Origin: Pseudomonadota bacterium
GTDB lineage: Bacteria; Pseudomonadota; Alphaproteobacteria; Rhizobiales; Methylopilaceae
Length of the DNA stretch: 6,101 nt
Direction: 5' to 3'
Assembly: GCA_023389135.1 (NCBI GenBank)
Contig: JAEWEX010000367.1
Coordinates: forward strand, 1 to 6,101
The position numbers and the translations under genes are program-made. The stretch's first letter is position 1. Every line of letters starts with the position of its first letter. The notes under the pieces are model-generated. The model saw only the letters and a program-made list of their open reading frames with translations, was not told the DNA's origin and made no database searches. Of this stretch, positions 1 through 5,635 are shown piece after piece.

Positions 1-44
1 CCATCCGCGTCTGCGAAGCGCGGGCCGCGGAGCGGGACTGCTGA
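1..44 (+). CDS. Possible 3' end of a gene entering from the left edge
   Basis: Reading the third frame from base 3 gives a short tail, IRVCEARAAERDC, ending at a TGA at 42-44. Most codons in this frame end in G or C, as in the real genes of the window, and paired hairpins follow the stop. In many alphaproteobacteria a low-molecular-weight phosphatase or arsenate-reductase-like gene lies upstream of infA. Thirteen residues are far too few to test that, so no product is proposed. It could also be chance. Confidence 0.3.
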   Translation, partial: IRVCEARAAERDC

Positions 45-76
45 AGAAGTCGCCGCGCGGGGCGCCGGACGGCGTC

Positions 77-122
77 GCGGGCAACCCCTTGCCCGCAAGG
101 CTCCCTCCCGCACGAGGGAGCC
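77..122 (+). terminator. Tandem stem-loops, possible terminator of the left-edge gene
   Basis: Two perfect stem-loops lie side by side. The first has an 8-bp stem (77-84 with 89-96) around a CCCC loop. The second has a 9-bp stem, GGCTCCCTC (99-107) with GAGGGAGCC (114-122), around a 6-nt loop. A third, competing hairpin (CCTTG 87-91 with CAAGG 96-100) overlaps both. They begin about 30 nt after the putative stop at 44. There is no T-run after the second stem, so a classical intrinsic terminator is not shown. A transcript-end or stabilising structure is the likeliest role. Confidence 0.4.
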
Positions 123-217
123 CACGAAACACACGAGGCGCCGCCCGGCGCCCCGCTCCCCCTGCCCGAAAACTCCGCGCCCGAAAATGGCGGCGGAGGC
201 GAGGGCGCTGGAAAATT

Positions 218-256
218 CCCTCTCCCCGCGTGCGGGGAGAGGGTACGGGTGAGGGG
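218..256 (+). repeat. REP-like palindromic repeat, unit 1 of an inverted pair
   Basis: A 12-bp perfect palindrome, CCCTCTCCCCGC (218-229) with GCGGGGAGAGGG (232-243), has a 2-nt centre and is followed by TAC and the tail GGGTGAGGGG (247-256). This palindrome plus tail is a type of extragenic repeat found in many GC-rich proteobacterial genomes. It faces the second unit at 300-338 in inverted orientation, and the two match at 34 of 39 positions when one is reverse-complemented. Confidence 0.8.
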
Positions 257-299
257 AGGTTCGACGGGCTGCCGTCGGTGGACCGTTCTGCACTGCCGG

Positions 300-338
300 C
301 CCCTCACCCCGGCCCTCTCCCCGCGGGCGGGGAGAGGG
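300..338 (-). repeat. REP-like palindromic repeat, unit 2 of an inverted pair
   Basis: This is the mirror copy of the unit at 218-256. It begins with CCCCTCACCC (300-309), then CGG, then the 12-bp palindrome arms 313-324 and 327-338 around GG. The two tails point toward each other across a 43-nt spacer. Paired REP units of this kind (BIME/REPIN arrangement) usually sit between genes and are copied in trans by a RAYT-type transposase. No such transposase is in the window. Confidence 0.8.
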
Positions 339-459
339 GGCGCTACCGTCGCCGCCTGTTATTCCTGCCGGGCCGGGCATTCCGGCGGGCCGGGACCGCG
401 CGGGCAGGCGGAAAAAACCCGTCCCGCGGCGCGCGCATGGCGGCTTCCCGCAGTTCCCG

Positions 460-488
460 TTCACAAAGCGGTTCGATTCGTTTAGGTT
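460..488 (+). promoter_or_regulatory. Weak promoter candidate before infA
   Basis: TTCACA at 460-465 matches five of six bases of the sigma-70-type -35 box. After a 17-nt spacer, TAGGTT at 483-488 matches only three of six -10 bases. The stretch 455-490 is the least GC-rich part of the leader and would place the start of transcription about 25 nt before the infA ATG. The weak -10 keeps this tentative. The infA transcript could also start further left or run through from the upstream gene. Confidence 0.3.
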
Positions 489-519
489 CCGCGCGCCCAT
501 CCCCCTGACGCGAGTTCCG

Positions 520-738
520 ATGTCGAAAGAAGAGCTTCTCGAATTCCCCGGTGTCGTCACCGAACTTCTGCCCAACGCCATGTTCCGGGTGAAGCTCGAG
601 AACGAGCACGAGATCATCGCCCACACCGCCGGCCGCATGCGCAAGAACCGCATCCGCGTGCTGGCGGGCGACCGCGTGCTGGTGGAGATGACGCCCTACG
701 ATCTCACCAAGGGCCGCATCACCTACCGGTTCAAGTGA
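520..738 (+). CDS. infA: Translation initiation factor IF-1
   Basis: IF-1 is a small cytoplasmic OB-fold protein. It binds the A site of the 30S subunit and works with IF-2 and IF-3 to select the initiator tRNA and start codon. The 72-residue product is the normal family length and shows the family wording throughout: [17 protein letters not shown] near the start, [18 protein letters not shown] in the middle and the ending [14 protein letters not shown]. The ATG at 520 gives the expected N-terminus ([11 protein letters not shown]); no strong Shine-Dalgarno precedes it. It is followed after 63 nt by maf on the same strand, the usual alphaproteobacterial order, so cotranscription is likely. Identification is secure. 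Confidence 0.98.
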   Translation: MSKEELLEFPGVVTELLPNAMFRVKLENEHEIIAHTAGRMRKNRIRVLAGDRVLVEMTPYDLTKGRITYRFK

Positions 739-801
739 CCCGCGCCGCGGCGCCGCCCGCCTGAGCGCGCGCCCGGCCATCGCGCCCAGGAAACCGAGAC
801 A

Positions 802-1434
802 ATGAGCGCTCGCCGCAAGCTCGTCCTCGCCTCCGCCTCGCCCCGCCGGCTCGCGCTCCTGGAGCAGGTCGGCGTCCGGCCGGACCTCCTGCTGCCCGCC
901 AGCATCGACGAGACCCCGCGCCGCGCCGAGCGGCCGCGCAAGCTCGCCATCCGGCTGGCCGAGGCAAAGGCGAAAACCTCGCGCCAGAGGGCCGACACCG
1001 ACGACGAGATGAAGACCGCCTTCGTGCTCGCCGCCGACACGGTGGTGGCGGTCGGCCGGCGCATCCTGCCCAAGGCCGAGACGGTGGAGGACGCCTCCGC
1101 CAGCCTGCGGCTGCTGTCGGGCCGCGCGCACCGGGTCTACACCGCCGTGTGCCTGGTCTATCCCGGCGGCCGCATGCGCTCGCGCATGGTGGAGACGCGG
1201 GTGCGCTTCAAGCGGCTGTCGGACCAGGAGATCGAGGCCTACCTCGCCTCCGGCGAGTGGCGCGGCAAGGCCGGCGGCTATGCGGTGCAGGGCATCGCGG
1301 GCGGCTTCGTGGTGCGCATCATCGGCTCCTATTCCTCCATCGTCGGCCTGCCGCTGCGCGACACGCTGGACCTGCTGGAGGGCGCCGGCTTCCAGATTCA
1401 TCTGGGCTGGCTCAACCCCACGGAGGGGGTGTGA
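802..1434 (+). CDS. maf: Maf family nucleoside triphosphate pyrophosphatase
   Basis: Maf proteins hydrolyse non-canonical or excess nucleoside triphosphates to the monophosphate and pyrophosphate, acting as house-cleaning enzymes in the cytoplasm. The 210-residue product has the N-terminal substrate loop LASASPRR (9-16), the acidic site ETP (37-39), the catalytic ADTVV stretch (Asp79), SGRAHRVYT (106-114), KAGGYAVQG (156-164) and [11 protein letters not shown] (175-185). The AGGYAVQG and [11 protein letters not shown] segments resemble the YhdE-like (dTTP/UTP) branch more than the YceF-like branch; this subfamily call is inference. AGGA at 788-791 lies 10 nt before the ATG. The stop overlaps the yacG GTG. 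One small oddity is PKAE (90-93) where many family members have a GKP-like loop. Confidence 0.95.
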   Translation: MSARRKLVLASASPRRLALLEQVGVRPDLLLPASIDETPRRAERPRKLAIRLAEAKAKTSRQRADTDDEMKTAFVLAADTVVAVGRRILPKAETVEDASASLRLLSGRAHRVYTAVCLVYPGGRMRSRMVETRVRFKRLSDQEIEAYLASGEWRGKAGGYAVQGIAGGFVVRIIGSYSSIVGLPLRDTLDLLEGAGFQIHLGWLNPTEGV

Positions 1435-1652
1435 CGGACCGGCCGGCCGGCGGCGACCGCCCGGCGCGCCCGCCGCGGCCGTGCCCGGTCTGCGGCAAGA
1501 TGTCGGTGGCGGGATTCCATCCGTTCTGCTCGCGCCGCTGCGCCGATGTCGACCTCAACCGCTGGCTGTCGGGCGCCTACGCCGTGCCCACCGCCGAGGC
1601 GCCCGGCGAGGACGCGCCGCCCGCGGTGGACGAAGGCGGGGACGGGCGCTGA
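1431..1652 (+). CDS. yacG: DNA gyrase inhibitor YacG, small zinc-finger protein
   Basis: YacG is a small zinc-binding protein that in E. coli binds GyrB and inhibits gyrase. The 73-residue product has four cysteines, Cys18, Cys21, Cys33 and Cys37, in CPVCG and FCSRRC (CX2C-X11-CX3C), followed by the family signature [16 protein letters not shown]. The 11-residue loop is shorter than in E. coli YacG, as is usual in alphaproteobacteria. The start is GTG at 1431, chosen because GTGA overlaps the maf stop by 4 nt, GGAGG lies just before it at 1422-1426, and it gives a full-length family protein. No in-frame ATG precedes the zinc finger within this span. The acidic, Pro/Ala-rich C-terminus (about 54-73) looks disordered. 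Translation is probably coupled to maf. Confidence 0.93.
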   Translation: MTDRPAGGDRPARPPRPCPVCGKMSVAGFHPFCSRRCADVDLNRWLSGAYAVPTAEAPGEDAPPAVDEGGDGR

Positions 1653-1657
1653 ACGGC

Positions 1658-1686
1658 TGGACAGGCCGCCATCCACCGCCTATAAC
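1658..1686 (+). promoter_or_regulatory. Sigma-70-type promoter of tRNA-Phe
   Basis: TGGACA at 1658-1663 (five of six -35 bases), a 17-nt spacer and TATAAC at 1681-1686 (five of six -10 bases) form the best promoter seen in the window. It begins only 6 nt after the yacG stop codon. The bases after the -10 box (CCGCCCCG) make a GC-rich discriminator, a hallmark of stringently controlled stable-RNA promoters. Transcription would start near 1693, giving a 5' leader of about 20 nt for RNase P to remove. Confidence 0.72.
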
Positions 1687-1714
1687 CCGCCCCGCCTCGA
1701 AGGTTCGCCTTCGC

Positions 1715-1790
1715 GCCCAGGTAGCTCAGTTGGTAGAGCATGCGACTGAAAATCGCAGTGTCGGTGGTTCGAATCCGCCCCTGGGCACCA
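1715..1790 (+). tRNA. tRNA-Phe (anticodon GAA)
   Basis: A complete 76-nt cloverleaf. The acceptor arm GCCCAGG (1715-1721) pairs perfectly with CCTGGGC (1780-1786). The D-arm is GCTC/GAGC with AGTTGGTA between. The anticodon stem TGCGA/TCGCA encloses CTGAAAA with anticodon GAA at 1748-1750. The T-arm is GGTGG/CCGCC around TTCGAAT. The discriminator is A1787 and the 3' CCA (1788-1790) is encoded. GAA reads UUU and UUC phenylalanine codons. The position after yacG is the usual alphaproteobacterial arrangement. Only 23 nt separate it from the end of the converging Sel1-repeat gene, and no T-rich terminator is visible there. Confidence 0.98.
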
Positions 1791-1813
1791 TCCTCCCCCG
1801 CAGAGCCCCGGCG

Positions 1814-2818
1814 CTAGCTCTCGCTTTCCAGCCGCGCCAGCCGTTTTGCGGCGTCCTCGTCGCCCAGCTCCGCCGCGCGCCGGTACCATGACAGCGCCGC
1901 CTCGCGGTCCTTGCGCACCTGAAGGCCGTGCTCGTGCATGCGCCCCAGCGCGGCCATGGCGCCGGCATGGCCCGCGTCGGCGGCGCGCCGGTACCAGCGC
2001 TCGGCCTCGGGCAGGTCGCGCGGTACTTTCAGCGTGCTGCGGCCCCGCTCCCGGAACGCGCCGAGCAGATACATGGCATGGCCGTCACCGGCCTCCGCGG
2101 CCTTGCGGTACCAGCCGATCGCGACCTCGGCCTCCGCGGCGCTGCGGGCCCGCGTCAGCAGATCGAAGCCCAGCGTGACCATGGCGGGGGGATAACCCGC
2201 CTCCGCGGCCTGCTGCAGCAGCTGCCGCGCGCCGGCGATGTCCACCCGCACGCCGCGTCCGATCTTCAGGATGGAATGCAGCTCGTGCATGGCGGCCGGA
2301 TCGCCCGCGTCCGCACGTCGGCGCAGATCGGCGATCTCCTCCGCGGTGGGCGTCGCCTCCAGCCGCGCCATGAGCCGCGCCGCCTGCGCGTCGCCCGCCT
2401 CCGCGGCGCGCCCGTACCAGTGCAGGGCCTGCTCCCGATCCTGCCTCATGCCGAGCAGGCCGAGCTCGTGGTGCCGTCCCAGCGAGCGCATGGCCTCCAC
2501 GTCGCCGGCCGCGGCCGCGCGGCGCAGCCAGGCGAGCGCCTGCCGCTGCCGGTCGGCCCGGCGCCGGCTGTCGATCGTGAACAGGGACAGGGTCCTGTAG
2601 GAGCGGTAGAGGTCCAGCATCGCGCCGGTGTCCCCGGCCTCGGCCCGCCGGCGCAACTCCGCCTGCTGCTGCGCGACGCTCGCGCCGTCCTGCGCCAGGG
2701 CCGGGGCGGCGGCCATCTGCGCGGGAAGGATGAAAACGGCAAGCGCCAGCCCGCAGGCCCGGACTGCGGCAAGGGCTTTGCCCGGGCCGCTGCGTTCCGG
2801 CGCGCGGTCGACGGTCAC
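1814..2818 (-). CDS. Exported Sel1-repeat (tetratricopeptide-like) protein
   Basis: The 334-residue product starts with basic residues and a hydrophobic stretch (about 21-38), then PALA before Gln43, a good signal-peptidase I site, so the mature protein should be periplasmic. The rest is an array of about eight Sel1-type helical units, seen as recurring A-x-x-W-Y-R-R-A-A-E-A-G-D-x-x-A-M blocks with the GD or equivalent near residues 62, 105, 142, 172, 208, 244, 283 and 319. Sel1 repeats form superhelical scaffolds for protein-protein contact; no catalytic domain is visible. The start is GTG at 2818-2816, with a strong AGGAGG on the minus strand (2829-2824) 5 nt upstream. The ATG-free start and convergence on tRNA-Phe are notable. 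The partner and process are unknown. Confidence 0.9.
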   Translation of the reverse strand: MTVDRAPERSGPGKALAAVRACGLALAVFILPAQMAAAPALAQDGASVAQQQAELRRRAEAGDTGAMLDLYRSYRTLSLFTIDSRRRADRQRQALAWLRRAAAAGDVEAMRSLGRHHELGLLGMRQDREQALHWYGRAAEAGDAQAARLMARLEATPTAEEIADLRRRADAGDPAAMHELHSILKIGRGVRVDIAGARQLLQQAAEAGYPPAMVTLGFDLLTRARSAAEAEVAIGWYRKAAEAGDGHAMYLLGAFRERGRSTLKVPRDLPEAERWYRRAADAGHAGAMAALGRMHEHGLQVRKDREAALSWYRRAAELGDEDAAKRLARLESES

Positions 2819-2902
2819 GGGCTCCTCCTGTTGCTCGCGCCCGCCCTCACCGAGCGTCCGCGCCGCATGAATGTAACGGACGCAGTCTGGGTCGAAGCCG
2901 TT

Positions 2903-2920
2903 TCCCGGCGCAAGCCGGGA
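2903..2920. repeat. Perfect hairpin with GCAA tetraloop in the divergent spacer
   Basis: TCCCGGC (2903-2909) pairs with GCCGGGA (2914-2920) around GCAA, a GNRA tetraloop when read on the plus strand. It lies between the divergently read Sel1-repeat gene and the small exported protein gene, 84 nt from one start and 82 nt from the other. Such short GC hairpins can be dispersed extragenic repeats or transcript structures. No second copy is present in the window. I see no convincing promoter boxes in the surrounding spacer (2819-3002). Confidence 0.45.
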
Positions 2921-3002
2921 CGACCGTCTGGCGGCGTGGAACCGGATGGGCCGTTGCGATGTTCACCGCCTGAGCAATGCCGACCAGGCCGGAGCAGCAG
3001 CC

Positions 3003-3308
3003 ATGAAATCCCTCGCCCCCGCATTCCTTCTCGCGATCACGGCCATGGCGACGCCGGCCGTCGCGAACCATTCCGGCGCGGTCATGACCGAGGCCGCCGC
3101 CATGCCCGAGGGCATTCAGAAGGTGGTCGCGGGCCGCCGCGCGGCCTCCGTGGAAATACGCACCGACGTGTCGGTGGGACGCTCGCTGCCGGGAACGGTG
3201 GTCCTGCGCCGCGTGCCGGGTTTCGACGACCATTATTTCGCGGTGGTCAACGACCGCGCCGTGCTCGTCGATCCGCTCAGCCGCACCGTGCTGGAGATCA
3301 TCGAGTAG
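3003..3308 (+). CDS. Small exported protein, DUF1236-like
   Basis: The 101-residue product begins with a clear signal peptide: Lys2, a hydrophobic core (4-17) and AVA before Asn22, so the mature form is about 80 residues in the periplasm. The C-terminal part (GFDDHYFAVVNDRAVLVDPL, then a VLEIIE end) resembles the DUF1236 pattern of alphaproteobacterial exported proteins, where a 'YAVVNGRxVLVDPRTRRIV' type segment closes the protein. The function of that family is not established. ATG 3003 is preferred over an upstream ATG at 2946 because it puts the signal peptide at the N-terminus and has GGAG (2991-2994) 8 nt before it. The stop overlaps the end of the converging dehydratase gene by 11 nt. 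Confidence 0.8.
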   Translation: MKSLAPAFLLAITAMATPAVANHSGAVMTEAAAMPEGIQKVVAGRRAASVEIRTDVSVGRSLPGTVVLRRVPGFDDHYFAVVNDRAVLVDPLSRTVLEIIE

Positions 3309-4056
3309 GATCGTCCTGCGCTGCGAGGGTACAGCACAGCCGCCCCTCCGCATCCGCGACCCGCACCCTGGTCACCGGCCCGGCCGGTCCGGCCACCTCG
3401 CGCGCGGAGACGAAGATGCGCTGCCCGCATTCGACCGCGCGGACGAATGTCGCGTCCAGCCGCCGGCATGCGTCGGGCCGGGGAAGCGCCTGCTCCGCCA
3501 GCCCGGCGACCAGCATGCCCTGCAGGATGGTTCCGGACAGGCCGGCCCGGCGCGCGGCGCCCGGGTCCGAATGCAGCGGATTGTCGTCGCCCGAAAGCTC
3601 CGCATATGCGTCCGCGCTGTCCTGATCCAGCCGGAGCGCGACCGCATCTTCCGGCGGTCCTGAAGGTGGAGCTGCCCGGCCGGACGCCACCCGCCGGAGA
3701 TCGGAGATCCTCGGCAGCGCAATCCGCGTCGTGAATGACACGACGTCGGCGCCGGCCGCATCGACAACCGACGACTCCAGCGTCAGCAGGCTTTCCTCGA
3801 CGGCTCCCGTCACCGACAGCGCCAGCCGCTCGCCGGGCTTCAGCGGGCGCCGGTAGACGAATGTCTGTCCGACCTGCAACGGCGCCCGGCCCGCAGGGAC
3901 CAGACGCCAGATGCCCTCGCGGATACGGGGCGCGCCGACCCACAGCATCGGCATGATCAGCGGCACGGCATGGCCGCCCAGTCCCAGCAGCCGCGCCAGC
4001 CGCGCCGCCCGTTGGTCCACCTCCACCGGTTGCGCGGCCGCCAGCGTCGCGGTCAT
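3298..4056 (-). CDS. Two-hotdog MaoC-type (R)-specific hydratase/dehydratase
   Basis: This is a likely dehydratase of 3-hydroxyacyl chains (or the reverse hydratase), cytoplasmic, 252 residues. The C-terminal half carries the MaoC/PhaJ active-site stretch SGDDNPLHSDP: Asp157 and His162 have the same 5-residue spacing as the catalytic Asp/His pair of R-hydratases. It is followed by AGLSGTILQGML (171-182), where Gln179 replaces the His often seen before GM. The N-terminal half (about 55-118, YRRPLKPGERLALSV to FTTRIALPR) looks like a degenerate first hotdog, as in double-hotdog enzymes of the HTD2 or FAS1-like dehydratase type. The ATG overlaps the ketosynthase stop as ATGA, implying translational coupling. 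The neighbouring ACP and ketosynthase suggest it acts on ACP-bound chains; a CoA substrate cannot be excluded. Confidence 0.87.
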   Translation of the reverse strand: MTATLAAAQPVEVDQRAARLARLLGLGGHAVPLIMPMLWVGAPRIREGIWRLVPAGRAPLQVGQTFVYRRPLKPGERLALSVTGAVEESLLTLESSVVDAAGADVVSFTTRIALPRISDLRRVASGRAAPPSGPPEDAVALRLDQDSADAYAELSGDDNPLHSDPGAARRAGLSGTILQGMLVAGLAEQALPRPDACRRLDATFVRAVECGQRIFVSAREVAGPAGPVTRVRVADAEGRLCCTLAAQDDPTR

Positions 4057-5264
4057 GTGGCCCGGGCCGCGACCAGCGCCGCGTTGATGCCGCCGAAGGC
4101 GAACGCGTTCGCCATCACGGCCTGGATGGCGTGGGCGCGCCCCCGGTTCGGCACCACGTCGAGGTCGCATTGCGGGTCGGCGCCCAGCCAGTTCAGCGTG
4201 GGCGGCGCGAACTGTTCCTCCAGCGACCGGATGGCGATGAGGAGGTTGAGCGCGCCGGCCGCCCCCAGCGTGTGCCCGGTCACCGGCTTCGTGGACGACA
4301 TGGCGATCCCGTCGGCATGGCCGCCGAACACCGTGCGGACCGCCGCCGTCTCCGCGATGTCGTTGAAGACGGTCCCGGTTCCGTGGGCGGCTATGTAGCC
4401 GATCGCCTCCGGCGGCAGCCCGGCATCGTCCAGCGCTGCGGTCAGCGCGGCGGCGGCGCCGGCAGGGTCCGGCCGCAGAAGGTCGCCGGCGTCGCCCGAT
4501 GTGCCGTAGCCGGCGAGCCGCGCGGCCGGCCGGACGCCGCGGGCGCGGGCATCCTCCCCGCGCTCGATCACCAGCATGCCGGCGCCTTCGCCCAGCACCA
4601 TGCCGTTGCGGCCCTGCGAGAACGGCCGGCAGGCATCGGGCGCCAGCGCGCGGGTCATCTCCCACGCGCGCAGCATGCCCGGCGCGATGTTGGCGTCCGT
4701 TCCGCCGACGATTGCACGGCGCACCTGGCCGGAGCGCACCAGCCACATTCCGAGCCCGATGGCCTGCGAGCCGGACGCGCAGGCGGTGGCGATGGCGAGC
4801 GTCGGCCCGGTGATGCCGTGCGCCATCCCGATCTGCGAGGCCGGCGCGTTCGCCATGATGCGCGGCACCGTGTAGGGCGAGACCCGGCTGGCCTCCTCGG
4901 CGTAGAACGCGTGGTAGCCGTCGTCCAGCGTGGAGATGCCGCCGATGGAGCATCCGATGACTACGGCGGTTTCGCGTCCCGCGACGTCCTTCGGGGCCAG
5001 GCCCGACTGGGCCAGCGCCTCGGCGGCGGCCACCAGCGCGAAGCGGCTGCACGGATCGGTGGTCTCGATCTGTTGCGGCGTCAGCCGTGACGACACCGCG
5101 TCGCGATCGACCTGGGCCGAGATGCGCACCTTGTGCCCGAGCCAGCGCGTCAGCGTCGTGGGGCCGACGCCCGATCGTCCCTCGCGCGCGGCCTGCCACA
5201 ACGGCTCGACGCCGATCCCGCACGCGGTGACGGCGCCCATGCCGCTGACGACGACATCATGCAC
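4053..5264 (-). CDS. Beta-ketoacyl-[ACP] synthase, FabF/KAS II type
   Basis: This enzyme condenses malonyl-ACP with an acyl group to extend a chain by two carbons. The 403-residue product is the normal FabF length and keeps the full triad: Cys162 in ATACASGSQAIG, His294 in AAHGTGT and His331 in STKPVTGHTLGAAGA, with Lys326 nearby. NAFAFGGINAALV (386-398) is the usual C-terminal glycine-rich motif. The malonyl-decarboxylating active site is therefore intact, unlike chain-length-factor paralogues that lose the Cys. The start is GTG at 5264-5262, giving VVVSGMGAVTACG at the N-terminus as in FabF; it sits 2 nt after the ACP stop. Lying next to its own ACP and dehydratase, it is probably a secondary enzyme similar in context to NodE, rather than the housekeeping FabF. 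That role is inferred. Confidence 0.93.
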   Translation of the reverse strand: MHDVVVSGMGAVTACGIGVEPLWQAAREGRSGVGPTTLTRWLGHKVRISAQVDRDAVSSRLTPQQIETTDPCSRFALVAAAEALAQSGLAPKDVAGRETAVVIGCSIGGISTLDDGYHAFYAEEASRVSPYTVPRIMANAPASQIGMAHGITGPTLAIATACASGSQAIGLGMWLVRSGQVRRAIVGGTDANIAPGMLRAWEMTRALAPDACRPFSQGRNGMVLGEGAGMLVIERGEDARARGVRPAARLAGYGTSGDAGDLLRPDPAGAAAALTAALDDAGLPPEAIGYIAAHGTGTVFNDIAETAAVRTVFGGHADGIAMSSTKPVTGHTLGAAGALNLLIAIRSLEEQFAPPTLNWLGADPQCDLDVVPNRGRAHAIQAVMANAFAFGGINAALVAARAT

Positions 5265-5266
5265 GG

Positions 5267-5635
5267 TCAGGCATCCGCGGCGGCGCGATGGTTTCGGATC
5301 AGTTCGGACAGCGCGGACACCAGCTCGCCCACGTTGCGCGACTGAGCCAGCGGGCCGTCGACCGACACGTAGACCCCGAACTCGTCCTCGAGCCCCATGA
5401 GGATCTGGACCACGTCGACGGACTGGATGCCCAGTTCCTCCAGCGTCGCCTCCGGCGACAGCCTGTCGCGCTCGACCATGCCCTCGCGCGCGATGACCTC
5501 CAGGATGCGATCCTCCAGCCCGTCTCCGGCGCCGGCGTCGTCCCGCGCCGCAAGCGGCTTCCCGTCCGTCACTGCCTCGTCCCCCAAAGACACTGCCCCT
5601 TCATGGTCGCGGCGCCTGGCCGAGCGCACATTCAT
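5267..5635 (-). CDS. Dedicated acyl carrier protein
   Basis: The ACP carries growing acyl chains on a phosphopantetheine arm. The carrier domain spans about residues 40-116 of the 122-residue reading, with LEELGIQSVDVVQILMGLE containing the attachment Ser72. The usual DSL or DSV is QSV here, so an Asp normally seen before the serine is replaced by Gln71. Helix II and the acidic EDEF that follows are kept. The start is uncertain. ATG 5635 would overlap the upstream gene by 35 nt and has no good ribosome site. GTG 5593 (108 residues) lies just after the upstream stop. GTG 5572 (101 residues) has GGGGG and GAGG before it and may be the true start. The carrier domain is the same in all three. Confidence 0.9.
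   Translation of the reverse strand: MNVRSARRRDHEGAVSLGDEAVTDGKPLAARDDAGAGDGLEDRILEVIAREGMVERDRLSPEATLEELGIQSVDVVQILMGLEDEFGVYVSVDGPLAQSRNVGELVSALSELIRNHRAAADA

Noticed and set aside
218..338. Possible CRISPR array from the two repeated units
   Set aside because: There are only two copies, they are in inverted rather than direct orientation, and no cas genes are present.
89..508. Open frames of 139 and 78 residues across the region before infA
   Set aside because: They run through the REP-like palindromes and hairpins, are dominated by Arg/Pro/Gly, and match no family pattern.
343..1401. A 352-residue minus-strand open frame opposite infA and maf
   Set aside because: infA and maf are unmistakable on the plus strand; this frame is rich in Ala, Gly, Arg and His with no recognisable domain.
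1770..1813. tRNA-Phe 3' end as an integration (att) site
   Set aside because: No integrase and no duplicated tRNA tail follow; the next gene starts within 25 nt and looks native in composition.
1880..2640. Recurring DNA words such as CCTCCGCGGC and GGTACCAG at intervals of about 100-120 bases
   Set aside because: They encode the repeated AAEAG and WYR segments of the Sel1 units on the minus strand, so protein repetition explains them.
2819..3002. Promoter boxes for the two divergent genes (for example TTGCGA at 2954-2959, and TACATT on the minus strand at 2875-2870)
   Set aside because: Each has no acceptable partner hexamer at 16-18 nt, so they are no better than chance.
1928..3625. A 565-residue plus-strand open frame opposite the Sel1-repeat gene
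   Set aside because: It is antisense to a convincing gene with signal peptide, repeats and strong ribosome site, and has low-complexity Arg/Gly/Ala/Pro composition. Long chance frames are common at this GC content.
4131..5090. A 319-residue plus-strand open frame opposite the ketosynthase
   Set aside because: It is a shadow of a fully conserved enzyme gene, with no recognisable domain and an Arg/Gly-rich composition.
3298..5223. A 641-residue open frame on the minus strand that could look like a fusion of a long N-terminal region to the dehydratase
   Set aside because: Upstream of 4056 the frame is only the Arg/Ala/Gly-rich shadow of the ketosynthase, which is itself clearly real with its full catalytic triad in another frame. 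The dehydratase begins at the ATGA overlap.
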